A program made the translations under genes and the position numbers. This document shows positions 54,857 through 64,000 of a stretch of 64,000 nt of DNA, one piece after another. Within the stretch, counting starts at the first letter, position 1. Each line of letters begins with the position of its first letter. This DNA comes from QQVM01 sp035341855 (GTDB taxonomy: Bacteria; Bacteroidota; Bacteroidia; AKYH767-A; 2013-40CM-41-45), in assembly GCA_035341855.1 (NCBI GenBank), contig DAOQWA010000005.1, positions 1 to 64,000 of the forward strand. The letters run 5' to 3'. The notes beneath the pieces are model-generated. The model saw only the letters and a program-made list of their open reading frames with translations, was not told where the DNA came from and did no database searches.

Positions 54857-55318
54857 ATGAATAAAAATATTCAGTTAAAAATTGCCTTAAAGAACGCTTG
54901 TTTAAACATTCTTGATGAAAGAATGAGAAACGCATCAATGGCAATGCTTAGCGCCCAGGAAGCTGCTAACAGCGAAGGGAAAAGTTCTGCCGGTGATAAA
55001 TATGAAACCTCCCGGGCTATGGGACAGCAAGACAGAGACATGAATGCCCGACAACTTGAACAGGCAAGAAAAGATATTGCATTTATACAATCGTTAAACG
55101 TTGAGAATGAAAATTCCCGAATAGGACCCGGAGCACTAGTCTATACTAAGGATGCTATTTATTTTCTGGCTGCAGGATTAGGTTCTGTAACCATCGACTC
55201 AAAGCAAATACACCTTGTTTCTCCTGTTGCACCTTTAGCCAAACTGCTTTTGGATAAAATTCCCGGTGATAAAATTTCATTAAACGGAAGAGAAATCGAA
55301 ATTCTGGAAATTGTCTGA
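54857..55318 (+). CDS. Gre-like protein (coiled coil plus FKBP-like C-terminal domain)
   Basis: The 153-residue protein has a helical N-terminal half (ILDERMRNASMAMLSAQEAANSEG ... ARKDIAFIQSL, likely coiled coil) and a C-terminal domain that resembles that of GreA/GreB and Rnk: GALVYTKDAIYFLAAGLGSV, then HLVSPVAPLAKLLLDKIPGD. In GreA that domain binds the RNA polymerase secondary channel rim. The acidic residues GreA uses at the tip of its coiled coil are not evident here, so the protein may act by binding RNAP, not by stimulating cleavage. Its end (55318) lies 31 bases before the TPR gene's start. Similar Bacteroidota proteins are sometimes misnamed as an acyl carrier protein synthase. Confidence 0.75.
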   Translation: MNKNIQLKIALKNACLNILDERMRNASMAMLSAQEAANSEGKSSAGDKYETSRAMGQQDRDMNARQLEQARKDIAFIQSLNVENENSRIGPGALVYTKDAIYFLAAGLGSVTIDSKQIHLVSPVAPLAKLLLDKIPGDKISLNGREIEILEIV

Positions 55319-55349
55319 TCTTTATAAGCATCAATTAAAATTATTGAAA

Positions 55350-57044
55350 ATGACGAAACTTAGTACTTACCTTCTGATTTTCTTGCTTCATTTTATATCA
55401 GCCAAAACATTTTCACAAGCGACTCATAGCGGTTGCGCGCCAAAAGTGTCTGATAAGGACTGGTACACCAGTGGAAAAAAAGCACCTTTATTTGAAGGAC
55501 TGGATGGAATAAATTTTCCAATCACGACGAAAAGCCCTGAGGCGCAGAAATACTTTAACCAAGGTTTGATGTTGAATTATGCTTTTAATCATGCCGAAGC
55601 AGCTCGTTCTTTTTATGAAGCAATACGCCTAGATTCATCCTGTGCTATGTGTTACTGGGGTTTTGCACTAGTCCTGGGTCCAAACTATAATGCAGGAATG
55701 GAAAAGGACAACTACCAACGGGTATATCAAGCTGCTCAACATGCTTTGCAGATGAGTAACGAGCTTCCTCAGAAAGAAAGAATGTTGATTATGGCATTGG
55801 CAATGCGTTATGATTCTATTCCTACAGAGGATCGCACGTGGAATGATGAAGCGTATGCTTTCACCATGGCATCAATTGCCCCGATTTTTCCTGACGATCC
55901 GGATATTGCTACACTACATGCGGAAGCCTTAATGGTGCAACATCCCTGGGATTTATGGGAAGCTAATGGGACTCCCAAAAAATGGACAAATGAAATAGTC
56001 AAGGTATTAGAAAAGGTTCTCGAAAAATTTCCGGAGCACCCGGGCGCCAATCATTATTATATCCATGCAGTAGAAGCATCTTCAACACCTGAAAGAGCAA
56101 TGGCTAGTGCAGATCTGCTGCGGAACCTTGTTCCCGGTGCCGGACACCTGGTACACATGCCTTCACACATCTATATCCGTACAGGCAGATACCACGAGGG
56201 AACATTGGCAAATCAGAAAGCCATAGAGGTAGACGATAAATATATTTCATCTTGCCACGCACAAGGTGTTTATCCTCTTGCCTACTTCCCTCACAACTTT
56301 CATTTCATGGCTGCCACGGCATCACTTGAGGGTGATCAGACTACTGCTATAATGGCTAGTAAAAAAATGCGTGAACAACTCGATCAGAACCTACTCCTTG
56401 ACCCTAAATGGGGAACGCTTCAACATTACTACTCTATCATTTATTATGTGATGGTAAAATTTGGTATGTGGGATGAAATATTAAAAGAACAGACACCTTC
56501 TGACGACCTCCCATACCCTAAAGCAATTCTTGAATATGCCAAAGGCATGGCCTCCTTAGCTCGAAAAGACTTTTCTGCAGCCCAACAACACCTAAGCACT
56601 CTTGAAAAATTATCGGCTGACAGCTCGGCAAAAGCCGTTAGTATCTGGGATATGAATACAGCAGATGAACTGATGAGTATTGCAATGCATGTTTTAAAGG
56701 GTGAGCTTCTCAATGTAGAAGGCAAGACTGATCACGCCGTTGAAGAATTAAAAAAAGCACTTGCTATTGAAGATAGATTGCTCTATAACGAACCACCAGA
56801 TTGGTTTTTTTCAGTAAGACATAACCTCGCAGCAATATTACTTGAGAAAAGCATGTACTCTGAGGCCGAAATCTATTTGCGAGAGGATTTGAAAAAATAT
56901 CCTCTCAATGGTTGGGCTCTTATAGGATTAAGTCAGGCACTACAGTTCCAAGGCAAAATGGATGAAGCAAGAAAGACAGAACTTCAGTTTGAAGAAGCCT
57001 GGAAGTACTCTACCATTAAAATAAAAAGTTGCAGGATACTGTAA
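55350..57044 (+). CDS. Secreted TPR-repeat protein
   Basis: From the ATG at 55350 (not the earlier one at 55311, which lies within the previous gene) the 564-residue product has a signal peptide (YLLIFLLHFISAKTFS) and a TPR superhelix, with NYAFNHAEAARSFYEAIRLDSSCAMCYWGFAL near residues 70-105 typical of the family. It contains several histidine- and acidic-rich loops but no enzyme site that I recognise. It probably acts in the periplasm or outside as a scaffold. It follows the Gre-like gene by 31 bases. Function unknown. Confidence 0.87.
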   Translation: MTKLSTYLLIFLLHFISAKTFSQATHSGCAPKVSDKDWYTSGKKAPLFEGLDGINFPITTKSPEAQKYFNQGLMLNYAFNHAEAARSFYEAIRLDSSCAMCYWGFALVLGPNYNAGMEKDNYQRVYQAAQHALQMSNELPQKERMLIMALAMRYDSIPTEDRTWNDEAYAFTMASIAPIFPDDPDIATLHAEALMVQHPWDLWEANGTPKKWTNEIVKVLEKVLEKFPEHPGANHYYIHAVEASSTPERAMASADLLRNLVPGAGHLVHMPSHIYIRTGRYHEGTLANQKAIEVDDKYISSCHAQGVYPLAYFPHNFHFMAATASLEGDQTTAIMASKKMREQLDQNLLLDPKWGTLQHYYSIIYYVMVKFGMWDEILKEQTPSDDLPYPKAILEYAKGMASLARKDFSAAQQHLSTLEKLSADSSAKAVSIWDMNTADELMSIAMHVLKGELLNVEGKTDHAVEELKKALAIEDRLLYNEPPDWFFSVRHNLAAILLEKSMYSEAEIYLREDLKKYPLNGWALIGLSQALQFQGKMDEARKTELQFEEAWKYSTIKIKSCRIL

Positions 57045-57112
57045 GCTATTTACAGCACAAACAAGGCTTTCTCAATCGATTCAACTTTTTCATCAGGAAA
57101 ATCTTCCCAAAA

Positions 57113-59965
57113 TTATTTTGAGATCAACAATTTTTTAGAACTAACATAATCCCCCTTGTTCATTTCTACAAAATACACACCGGTGCTCAGGTCGTCTGTA
57201 TTTAAAGAAATTACATTCGGATCTGCAGTCCTTTCCTTAATTCTGATAAACTTTATTACTCTACCTGTAAGATCACTTAGAGAGAAACATACTTCTTGAT
57301 CATCTTTTGTAGAATAGTAGATCTGTACCATTCCGGAAGCCGGGTTTGGGTAAAGAATAAAATCATATTCTTTATTGATCTCTTTTGTACCTAAACATAT
57401 ATCAACAAATACAGTTGTCACGGATACGTCTGTACATCCATTGCTGTCACTATAGTGATAGCTGATGTTGTGCAGTCCGGCTCCTGCCAAAGATGGGTTA
57501 AAAGTACTATCTATCACTCCGTCACCGGTAAAGACTCCACCAAATGGTGATGCAGACAGGTTGACAATGCTATTGTAAATACAAAGTGTATCAGGCAAAG
57601 GATCAATTGTTGCCACAGGTGAAGGTTGAACAATTAATTGTACCGTGTCTGAGGTGGCAGAGCATAAGTTATCGCTAACCTCTACCTTATAGGTACCGGC
57701 ACTGCTAACAATTACATCAGAATTACTCTGGCCAACTAAAATCTGACTATCTCTGTACCAAATATAACTATACGTTGATACAGAAGGTGCCGACAATAAA
57801 AGTGAATCTCCACTACAGAAAGTCAATGGTCCGGAGGCAGTAATTGTTGCAAGTGGAATCTGATGTACATCTATATCAACAACTCTGGAACCAGATTTAC
57901 ACTGAGTAGTGCTATTGGTTATTTCAACGGAAAAAGAACCGCTTTCAGTTACATTAATACTGTCAGAAGTAGCTCCGCTAATATCAATCAAATTTTTCTT
58001 CCATTGATAAACACAATTTCCACAAACAGGAACTGACAAGTTCACTACATCTCCATCACAGAATATGGTATCGCCGGTTATAGTTACAGCATTGGATGGA
58101 ACAGGATGCACGAGGATATTAATATCTGCAGATGTATCCTTACAAGCACCTAGGCTACTCACTACATGATAATTTCCTGTACTGAGAGCAGTTAATTGAG
58201 AATTAACAGCCTGGCTAAGCACTTGATTATTCCTAAACCACTGATAAGTATATCCTGCTCCCGTCTGTGCAGACAATAGAGCAGAATCACCCTCACAGAA
58301 TGTTGTAGTATCTGATGCAGATATTACCGCCGAAGGCATTGGGTTAACTGTTACACTAATAGGTGCCGACACAGCCGAACAGCTTGTGGAATTAATTGAT
58401 ACATGTACAGTATAAGTTCCACTTTGAAAGACCGTATACTCATGGCTTGTTGCACCCGCAATCGCTCCGGAACTATCATGCCATTGATAACTATAATTTG
58501 TGTTAGCACCTGCATCAAGAACAACACTTTCCCCCGAGCAGAATGTTGTTGGCCCCAGTGGAGCCACACTCGTGTTGATCGAAGAGCTCACCGAAATACT
58601 CACGGAGGAACTGGATGTGCCACAGGAATTTGTTGTTGTCACCGTATATGTACCGGTTCTGGTGCTATCAAGTCCTACGATGGTAGGATTTTGGGTAGTA
58701 GAAGTGTATGCATTAGGTCCCGTCCAGCTATAAGTACCCACACCACTGGCATTTAGATTCAAGTTCTGCCCGGTACAGAATGTAGTTCCATTTGATCCGG
58801 CCGTAGCAGAAGGAGCTGCCAGCACATTTACCGTCCACGACACCTGGTAAGAGTTCATGGTTTTTTTAACAGCAACTGTCGTGTCGTACGTAAGTAATTT
58901 CACAGTATGTATTCCAAGCGACAGTGCTGAAGGGTTGAGTGTAAAATTGGAACCATTATTTTGGACAAGTACATTATCCACCAACCACTGACTGCGAACT
59001 GTATTATCTGAACTGTTCAAAACATCGGCCGTGAAATTCATCGTGGCATTCTTACATAAGCTTAATGTAGTTGAATTCGATGGGGTAAAAGATTGAATAT
59101 AGTTGACCATCGTACTTACCTTGTAGATCAACTGTTCATAACACACCTCACAAAATGGCTCATTCAAAGAACGCATCTTACAATCGCATTTCGGCCGATA
59201 CCAGTTTGATGAACAGTATTTAGCTCCTTCATAAGCACCTATCAAATTACAATTAGTACCTGATGGTGTCGGAAGTGGTGCCGTTGTAAGCCAGTTTTTC
59301 CAAACAATTGTATTAGGATCAGTAACCTGTGTACAATTTATTGTCTGTGAGCTCCCGGCCGAACAAGAGGAGCTACCATAATCATATTCATCAGAAAGAT
59401 TTCCAAACATGTGACCAAATTCATGGACAAAAACCTCAGGTGAAGATGAATTCATACTGGTATAAGCGATACCTCCCGCACAACCTCCATAATAAGAAGT
59501 GTTAACTATCACGTTTATATAATCGTAAAGTGGTACATTATCATTTGCCACAGAATAAACCAATGAACTTTGATTCGAATAAATACACCTGTGTGTACCA
59601 CCATAATCAAAGGTCGTTGAAAGATAGTTGTCGACAGAAGTTATGGGAACTGCACCGATGACACAATCTGAGGCTGTCTCAGGATGATCGTTGCCACTTT
59701 CATTTGAGACCACTTCAATACCAAATACATTGAAGAAATTCTGATACTTAGAAAAAGGCGGAATCGAAAAGAAATAATTAGCTACCTGACGGGCATCACT
59801 CCGGAAAGTAGACATCTGACCTGCCGTATAGCCATCACCCATGATCAGTAAATTGATCCTGTTGTTTGGATTTCCATTAAACCTTATTGTGTCAACATTA
59901 AATACCTGTGCCTCTGACATCAGTGTACTGATGCAACATAATACCAGCAAAATTTTATTTCTCAT
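57113..59965 (-). CDS. Secreted M64-type metallopeptidase with Ig-like repeats and T9SS sorting domain
   Basis: This 950-residue protein has a signal peptide, then an M64 peptidase domain (about residues 25-290; NRINLLIMGDGYTAGQM near 33 and the zinc motif VFVHEFGHMFGNLSDEYD near 178-195), then about six PKD/Ig-like repeats of about 80 residues (residues 295-850), and a type A sorting domain at the end (FILYPNPASGMVQIYY). The M64 family includes the IgA-cleaving peptidase, so secreted protein cleavage is likely, but the substrate is unknown. The start overlaps the stop of the upstream small secreted protein by 11 bases on the same strand, so translation is coupled. Confidence 0.92.
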   Translation of the reverse strand: MRNKILLVLCCISTLMSEAQVFNVDTIRFNGNPNNRINLLIMGDGYTAGQMSTFRSDARQVANYFFSIPPFSKYQNFFNVFGIEVVSNESGNDHPETASDCVIGAVPITSVDNYLSTTFDYGGTHRCIYSNQSSLVYSVANDNVPLYDYINVIVNTSYYGGCAGGIAYTSMNSSSPEVFVHEFGHMFGNLSDEYDYGSSSCSAGSSQTINCTQVTDPNTIVWKNWLTTAPLPTPSGTNCNLIGAYEGAKYCSSNWYRPKCDCKMRSLNEPFCEVCYEQLIYKVSTMVNYIQSFTPSNSTTLSLCKNATMNFTADVLNSSDNTVRSQWLVDNVLVQNNGSNFTLNPSALSLGIHTVKLLTYDTTVAVKKTMNSYQVSWTVNVLAAPSATAGSNGTTFCTGQNLNLNASGVGTYSWTGPNAYTSTTQNPTIVGLDSTRTGTYTVTTTNSCGTSSSSVSISVSSSINTSVAPLGPTTFCSGESVVLDAGANTNYSYQWHDSSGAIAGATSHEYTVFQSGTYTVHVSINSTSCSAVSAPISVTVNPMPSAVISASDTTTFCEGDSALLSAQTGAGYTYQWFRNNQVLSQAVNSQLTALSTGNYHVVSSLGACKDTSADINILVHPVPSNAVTITGDTIFCDGDVVNLSVPVCGNCVYQWKKNLIDISGATSDSINVTESGSFSVEITNSTTQCKSGSRVVDIDVHQIPLATITASGPLTFCSGDSLLLSAPSVSTYSYIWYRDSQILVGQSNSDVIVSSAGTYKVEVSDNLCSATSDTVQLIVQPSPVATIDPLPDTLCIYNSIVNLSASPFGGVFTGDGVIDSTFNPSLAGAGLHNISYHYSDSNGCTDVSVTTVFVDICLGTKEINKEYDFILYPNPASGMVQIYYSTKDDQEVCFSLSDLTGRVIKFIRIKERTADPNVISLNTDDLSTGVYFVEMNKGDYVSSKKLLISK

Positions 59966-60440
59966 CGTAATTCAATTGAATGCGTGAAACCAATTTACCT
60001 TCTTTACCAACTTCCTGCTGATAGCACAAAAGCGTGAGCATCCCTTCACCCACCGGCAATGGGAACCGCAAGTTTACATGCCCTTCATTTTTCACTTCAT
60101 TCGAACGGTGAATAGTACCATCCAGATCAAAACTTTCTAACTGAAGGTCAAGAGGATTATCAAGATATGCTTCGAACAACTTTTCATCATCCGAATTTAA
60201 AACATCAACTCTTAATGCAGTCTCAGAATGCACCGACCCAAGTGAGTAGATATTTTTCGCCCTTCCTTTAAAGAAATTAGTCTTGAAAATAGCTACACTT
60301 TGTATAAGCTTGTCAGCCCCTTTCACCTCCAGAATTAAAGCTACAGATCTGCCATAATCGTCTGTTTCTTGTGCCATTGATCCACTTCCGGACACAGCCA
60401 GCATTAGCCATGTTGCCAGAAATACTGCGATTTTCTTCAT
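59955..60440 (-). CDS. Small secreted protein coupled to the M64 peptidase
   Basis: The 161-residue product has a signal peptide (KIAVFLATWLMLAVSGSGSMAQ) followed by about 135 residues with predominantly beta character. I recognise no family; M64-related proteins in Bacteroidota sometimes have an N-terminal domain of similar size, and this may be a split version of it. It ends by overlapping the M64 gene by 11 bases and is co-transcribed. It may act as an inhibitor, chaperone or accessory for the peptidase, which is inference. It lies divergently from the T9SS cargo gene. Confidence 0.75.
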   Translation of the reverse strand: MKKIAVFLATWLMLAVSGSGSMAQETDDYGRSVALILEVKGADKLIQSVAIFKTNFFKGRAKNIYSLGSVHSETALRVDVLNSDDEKLFEAYLDNPLDLQLESFDLDGTIHRSNEVKNEGHVNLRFPLPVGEGMLTLLCYQQEVGKEGKLVSRIQLNYDEK

Positions 60441-60603
60441 TTTTCTTGGTTTCTAAAATTGCTATGAATATACGCTTTAAAGCGCTGGTATAAGGCAACA
60501 CATATTCAAGAAATAAACAATCAATATTCAATAAGAATTAACTTCCCTAAACGGAGTCATCGTCGGTTAGAATTAATTCGAAGCAGAGATTGCATGCATT
60601 TAA

Positions 60604-60658
60604 TATACTACCGTCCCGTGTTCAACTCGCGGAGCTCGTTTCTCCCGGGGCTAGTATA
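60604..60658. repeat. GC-rich nested hairpin in a divergent intergenic region
   Basis: TATACTA (60604-60610) pairs with TAGTATA (60652-60658), CCCG (60615-60618) with CGGG (60646-60649), and GGAG (60631-60634) with CTCC (60642-60645). It is much more GC-rich than its surroundings. It lies between two divergent genes and has no T-run, so it is not a terminator. A dispersed palindromic repeat is one possibility. Confidence 0.55.
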
Positions 60659-60725
60659 GAAAATCCTCTTCTTTCTTCCGACTAAAATATTTCTACCTTT
60701 AAGCAATCGCAAAATCGCAATCGTC

Positions 60726-61604
60726 ATGAAAAAATTCACAATCCTCCTATTTTCTTTTATCACATTCATCACTGAGTTGCAGGCACAAAACCCATTACCC
60801 AATGCAAGCTTTGAAAATTGGAGCAACTTTGGTATTTATGAAGATCCTGATAACTGGAATACACTAAATAGCAGCACTGCAGTTCTCGGTGTACTGACTT
60901 GCCTGAAGGCCACCGGTGCTGATACACATTCAGGAACAAATGCCATTAAACTTACCACTAAAAATGTTATCGGCCAGAATGCAAATGGTATAGCTACCAC
61001 CGGAACTATCAACACAAGCACTCAAACAATTTCAGGAGGAATTGCATACACCGGGCGGCCTGACAGTATCGCCGGTTGGTATAAATATACTTCTGTCGGT
61101 GGTGACAATGGATTTGTTGCCTTCGTTTTGCTCGATGCATCCAACGATACAATAGGTTTTGCGAATTTTACAACTCCTGCCGCCACAGTATCTAACTATA
61201 CCTATTTTTCTATGGCAATAAATTATTTCAACTCTGGAACACCTACTCTCTCACGTTGCCTGCTTAGCTCGAGTGCAGGCTTCACTGCGGTAATTAATAG
61301 TACTATGTTCATAGATGATCTTCGACTGATCAGTAATTCAACAGATCTAAAAGAAGATCCGGCTTACGTAGAAAACATGGTACACTATTCTGCATCCTCA
61401 GGCACAATAGCCCTGCATTCACCATCCGGAAACATTAAAAAAATTGAATTACTAGATATTTCAGGAAAATATTTGACTGCTTATAATGTCTTTTCTCAGA
61501 AGGCTGAATTCGAACTTCCCCAACTTGCAGCCGGAATTTACATTATCATGCTGTATGACTTTAACAATCAGCCACGCCTGACCAAAAAGATAATGGTTGA
61601 ATAA
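60726..61604 (+). CDS. Secreted protein with a C-terminal T9SS sorting domain
   Basis: The 292-residue product has a signal peptide (FTILLFSFITFITELQAQ) and an N-terminal NPLPNASFENWSNFG motif, as in the PCMD (putative carbohydrate metabolism) domain, followed by a beta-sandwich region (about residues 20-205). The last 80 residues resemble a type A sorting domain (IKKIELLDISGKYLTAY ... LTKKIMVE). It is probably exported by T9SS to the surface and may bind glycans. It lies 25 bases before a TonB-dependent receptor gene on the same strand, which suggests a shared role in uptake of a bound substrate. Confidence 0.82.
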   Translation: MKKFTILLFSFITFITELQAQNPLPNASFENWSNFGIYEDPDNWNTLNSSTAVLGVLTCLKATGADTHSGTNAIKLTTKNVIGQNANGIATTGTINTSTQTISGGIAYTGRPDSIAGWYKYTSVGGDNGFVAFVLLDASNDTIGFANFTTPAATVSNYTYFSMAINYFNSGTPTLSRCLLSSSAGFTAVINSTMFIDDLRLISNSTDLKEDPAYVENMVHYSASSGTIALHSPSGNIKKIELLDISGKYLTAYNVFSQKAEFELPQLAAGIYIIMLYDFNNQPRLTKKIMVE

Positions 61605-61629
61605 TCAATCCACATTTATTCACTACTAC

Positions 61630-64000
61630 ATGTCTTTGTATAGGTATGCCCTTTTGCTTATCCAAATAGTATTGTGCGCTAGTGCTGCAGCACAAAACAG
61701 CAGTTTACTCACCGGCACCATTTATGATCAGCAAAACAATGAACGGATTTCAGGTGCAACAATCTTTTCTGCAAAAGATCACACAATTGCTACTGCCTCA
61801 GATGCAAATGGGAATTATACTCTTCCTCTCACAGAAGGAAGTCACATCATTCTCTGTTCATTTGTTGGAATGGAAAGCGATACCGCATTTATAATAATCA
61901 AGGCTTTGCAAAACACCAGTCATAATTTTCATCTCCGTGGAAAAGAAAAAATGCTCGAGACAGTTGTCATCTCCGCTTCCAAATTTGAACAGAAAATCAG
62001 CGAGTTAACCGTATCTATGGAGGTGATCAGACCATCATTAATTGAAAGCAGGAACACAACCAATATTACTGAAGTACTCGATCAGGTTCCGGGTCTTACT
62101 ATTCTTGATGGAGAACCACAGATCCGTTCCGGAAGTGGTTTCTCATTTGGTGTAGGCTCCAGAGTGGGTATTCTCATCGATGGTATTCCGGCATTAATCG
62201 GCGATCAGGGAAGACCGGAGTGGTCATTCCTCCCTCTTGAAAATGTAGAACAAATAGAAGTCATAAAAGGAGCCTCATCAGTATTATATGGCTCGTCTTC
62301 CTTAAGCGGTGTGATCAATGTGCGAACAACTTATCCTAAAGAAAAAGCGCTGACAAAAGTGCAAACTCATTACGGACAATATGATTCTCCTTCCATCTCA
62401 GGATCCAAATGGTGGGATGGTGCTGCACCGATCTATGGTTTTTCCTTTTTACATTCTGAACGAATAGGAAAAAAAGATAATATAGACCTTGTAATTGGTG
62501 GCAGGGCACTTCAGGATCATAATTTTATAGGTCCGCCATTAAAAGTAAAATTTCTGAATATCCCGGTGGACACTACATTAAAAGATAAGGATGTCGCTAC
62601 CCGTCTTGGACGAATAAATTTTGGCTTGCGCTTCCGGCCTGAAAGTATTAAAGGATTATCACTGGGTATAAATGGAAATTTCATGCAAAGTCATGATAAT
62701 TTCTCTCTGGTATGGTTGAATGACAGCTCGGGTTTATACCGCGCATTGCCCGGAACCATGACTATATCAAATACTAAAATGTTTTACCTGGATCCTTACA
62801 TCACTTATTTTTCTCATTCCGGTATTAAACACACCTTAAGCCTTCGGTACTTTCATAATGATGTTGATAATAGCAATAATCAATCGAACAGCAGTGATGT
62901 CTATTATGGGGAATATCAGGCATACAAAGAATTTCAAAGACTTAAAGGGCTAAAAATTACCGGTGGTCTGGTGATGAACCTTATCAAAGCTAATTCTGAA
63001 TTGTATACCTACAGTGAAAAAACAAAATGCTCTCTTGACAATTACGCAGCATTTATTCAGGCAGATAAAACCTTTCTTAGAACAGTCAACTTAAGTGCAG
63101 GTTACAGGGTTGAATATTTTACAATTAACGACTCAGAATCAGTTGTAAAACCAATTGCCAGAGGCGGTGTTTCCTGGGCACTGACAAAGGGAACTTTTTT
63201 ACGGTATTCATACGGACAAGGCTATCGATATCCGAGTATTACAGAGAAATATATTTTTACCTCTGCAGGAGGATTGTATGTATTTCCTAACCCTGAGTTA
63301 AAAGCAGAGTCTAGTTCCAATATGGAAGTTGGTCTGAAGCAAGGTTTCAAAATGGGGAGTTTCTTAGGCTATCTTGATATAGCATTCTTCAGACAAAAGT
63401 ATGAAAACACCATCGAATACACTTATGCAAGATGGATACCTGATTCTGCAGGATTCAAATTTGTCAACACAGGGACGTCCTTCGTAAAAGGGTATGAAAT
63501 ATCCCTTGCCGGAGGAGGAAAAATTTTCAGAGATCTCTCAATTAATATTTTAGCCGGCTATACTTACACATTACCTCAGTCTGACGGTCCTGACTATGTA
63601 TACGGAGAAGACAATCCCGGACCGGGATTTTTCTCAACCAAATTATCTTATAACACAACCAGCACAGATACCAGCAATAGAATCCTGAAGTACAGATTTA
63701 GACATACAGCCAAAGCAGATTTGGAAATTTCATGGAAGTATATTTCTCTTGGTTTTAGTGCAAAAATATTCAGCTTCATGGAGAACATCGATAAATTATT
63801 CTACGACCTCGATGTTCCATCTATACTCCCATCAGGAATTAAAAAATACCGTGAGGAAAACAGTGGAGCAACTGTAATTTATGATGCACGGATTCGAATT
63901 CAATTCACAAAAATATTTTCTGTATCAATTTTATCAAATAATCTGACCAATACATCCTACTCTCTTCGTCCATTAAAGATTGAAGCACCAAGAACTATTT
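61630..64000 (+). CDS. TonB-dependent receptor, 3' end missing
   Basis: The frame starts at the ATG at 61630 and remains open to the right edge, giving 790 visible residues. A signal peptide (LLLIQIVLCASAAAQ) is followed by a carboxypeptidase-D-regulatory-like domain (about residues 27-105), a plug domain (about 115-230, with LDQVPGLTILDGEPQIRSGS and IEVIKGASSVLYGSSSLSGVINV), and a barrel. It imports a substrate, perhaps a siderophore, cobalamin or sugar polymer, across the outer membrane with energy from TonB. It follows the T9SS cargo gene by 25 bases. SusC-like receptors are usually longer and paired with SusD; no SusD gene is seen here. Confidence 0.93.
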   Translation, partial: MSLYRYALLLIQIVLCASAAAQNSSLLTGTIYDQQNNERISGATIFSAKDHTIATASDANGNYTLPLTEGSHIILCSFVGMESDTAFIIIKALQNTSHNFHLRGKEKMLETVVISASKFEQKISELTVSMEVIRPSLIESRNTTNITEVLDQVPGLTILDGEPQIRSGSGFSFGVGSRVGILIDGIPALIGDQGRPEWSFLPLENVEQIEVIKGASSVLYGSSSLSGVINVRTTYPKEKALTKVQTHYGQYDSPSISGSKWWDGAAPIYGFSFLHSERIGKKDNIDLVIGGRALQDHNFIGPPLKVKFLNIPVDTTLKDKDVATRLGRINFGLRFRPESIKGLSLGINGNFMQSHDNFSLVWLNDSSGLYRALPGTMTISNTKMFYLDPYITYFSHSGIKHTLSLRYFHNDVDNSNNQSNSSDVYYGEYQAYKEFQRLKGLKITGGLVMNLIKANSELYTYSEKTKCSLDNYAAFIQADKTFLRTVNLSAGYRVEYFTINDSESVVKPIARGGVSWALTKGTFLRYSYGQGYRYPSITEKYIFTSAGGLYVFPNPELKAESSSNMEVGLKQGFKMGSFLGYLDIAFFRQKYENTIEYTYARWIPDSAGFKFVNTGTSFVKGYEISLAGGGKIFRDLSINILAGYTYTLPQSDGPDYVYGEDNPGPGFFSTKLSYNTTSTDTSNRILKYRFRHTAKADLEISWKYISLGFSAKIFSFMENIDKLFYDLDVPSILPSGIKKYREENSGATVIYDARIRIQFTKIFSVSILSNNLTNTSYSLRPLKIEAPRTI

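Noticed and set aside
1..64000. tRNA, rRNA, riboswitch, insertion sequence or prophage genes
   Set aside because: I looked for tRNA-like cloverleaf sequences, transposase or integrase motifs and terminal repeats and found none that I could support.

Overview
The window is AT-rich chromosomal DNA from a member of the Bacteroidota. The evidence is several type IX secretion (T9SS) cargo proteins with C-terminal sorting or gliding-type domains, a PorP/SprF-like protein, a fused MurF-alanine racemase, a CarboxypepD-like TonB-dependent receptor, a fused CcsB-CcsA cytochrome c assembly protein, and promoters of the Bacteroidota type (TTG about 19 bases before TAnnTTTG). I see no rRNA, tRNA, CRISPR array, integrase, transposase or prophage gene. 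Both ends cut through a gene: an S41 peptidase on the left and a TonB-dependent receptor on the right.

Region by region. 1-8.5 kb: the end of an S41 peptidase, an O-antigen ligase-like membrane protein, two LPS-type glycosyltransferases in an operon on the minus strand, the MeaB GTPase, a PKD-repeat secreted protein and a PorP/SprF protein. 8.5-24 kb: mostly housekeeping genes (MurF-Alr, thymidine kinase, RsmI, HemW, an orphan histidine kinase, an AsmA-like protein, superoxide dismutase, a second S41 peptidase, a dCMP deaminase-like protein, a TPR membrane protein). 24-42 kb: accessory genes, including a lipoprotein, a large ABCG-like transporter with extra domains, an FG-GAP protein, a DUF389 protein, a prohibitin, several small stress or unknown proteins, a SiaA/SiaB/SiaC-like partner-switching module and a T9SS cargo protein.

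42.4-54.3 kb holds the most striking system. Six tightly spaced plus-strand genes encode a two-heme-b-type membrane protein (two helices, each with a histidine pair 14 residues apart), a membrane-anchored ferredoxin/FAD/NAD(P) oxidoreductase, a secreted cytochrome with 20 CxxCH motifs, a second secreted cytochrome with 34 CxxCH motifs built from tandem three-heme repeats, a predicted outer-membrane beta-barrel and a histidine-rich lipoprotein with an OB-like domain. A fused CcsBA haem-attachment protein faces this operon convergently. Read together, this looks like a complete electron route from cytoplasmic NAD(P)H or ferredoxin, through the inner membrane and periplasm, to or across the outer membrane. 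That reading is inferred from domain content; no terminal reductase with a recognisable active site is present.

54.8-64 kb: a Gre-like protein, a TPR protein, an M64-type secreted peptidase translationally coupled to a small secreted protein, a T9SS cargo protein and the start of a TonB-dependent receptor. A GC-rich nested hairpin between two divergent genes near 60.6 kb may be a dispersed repeat.
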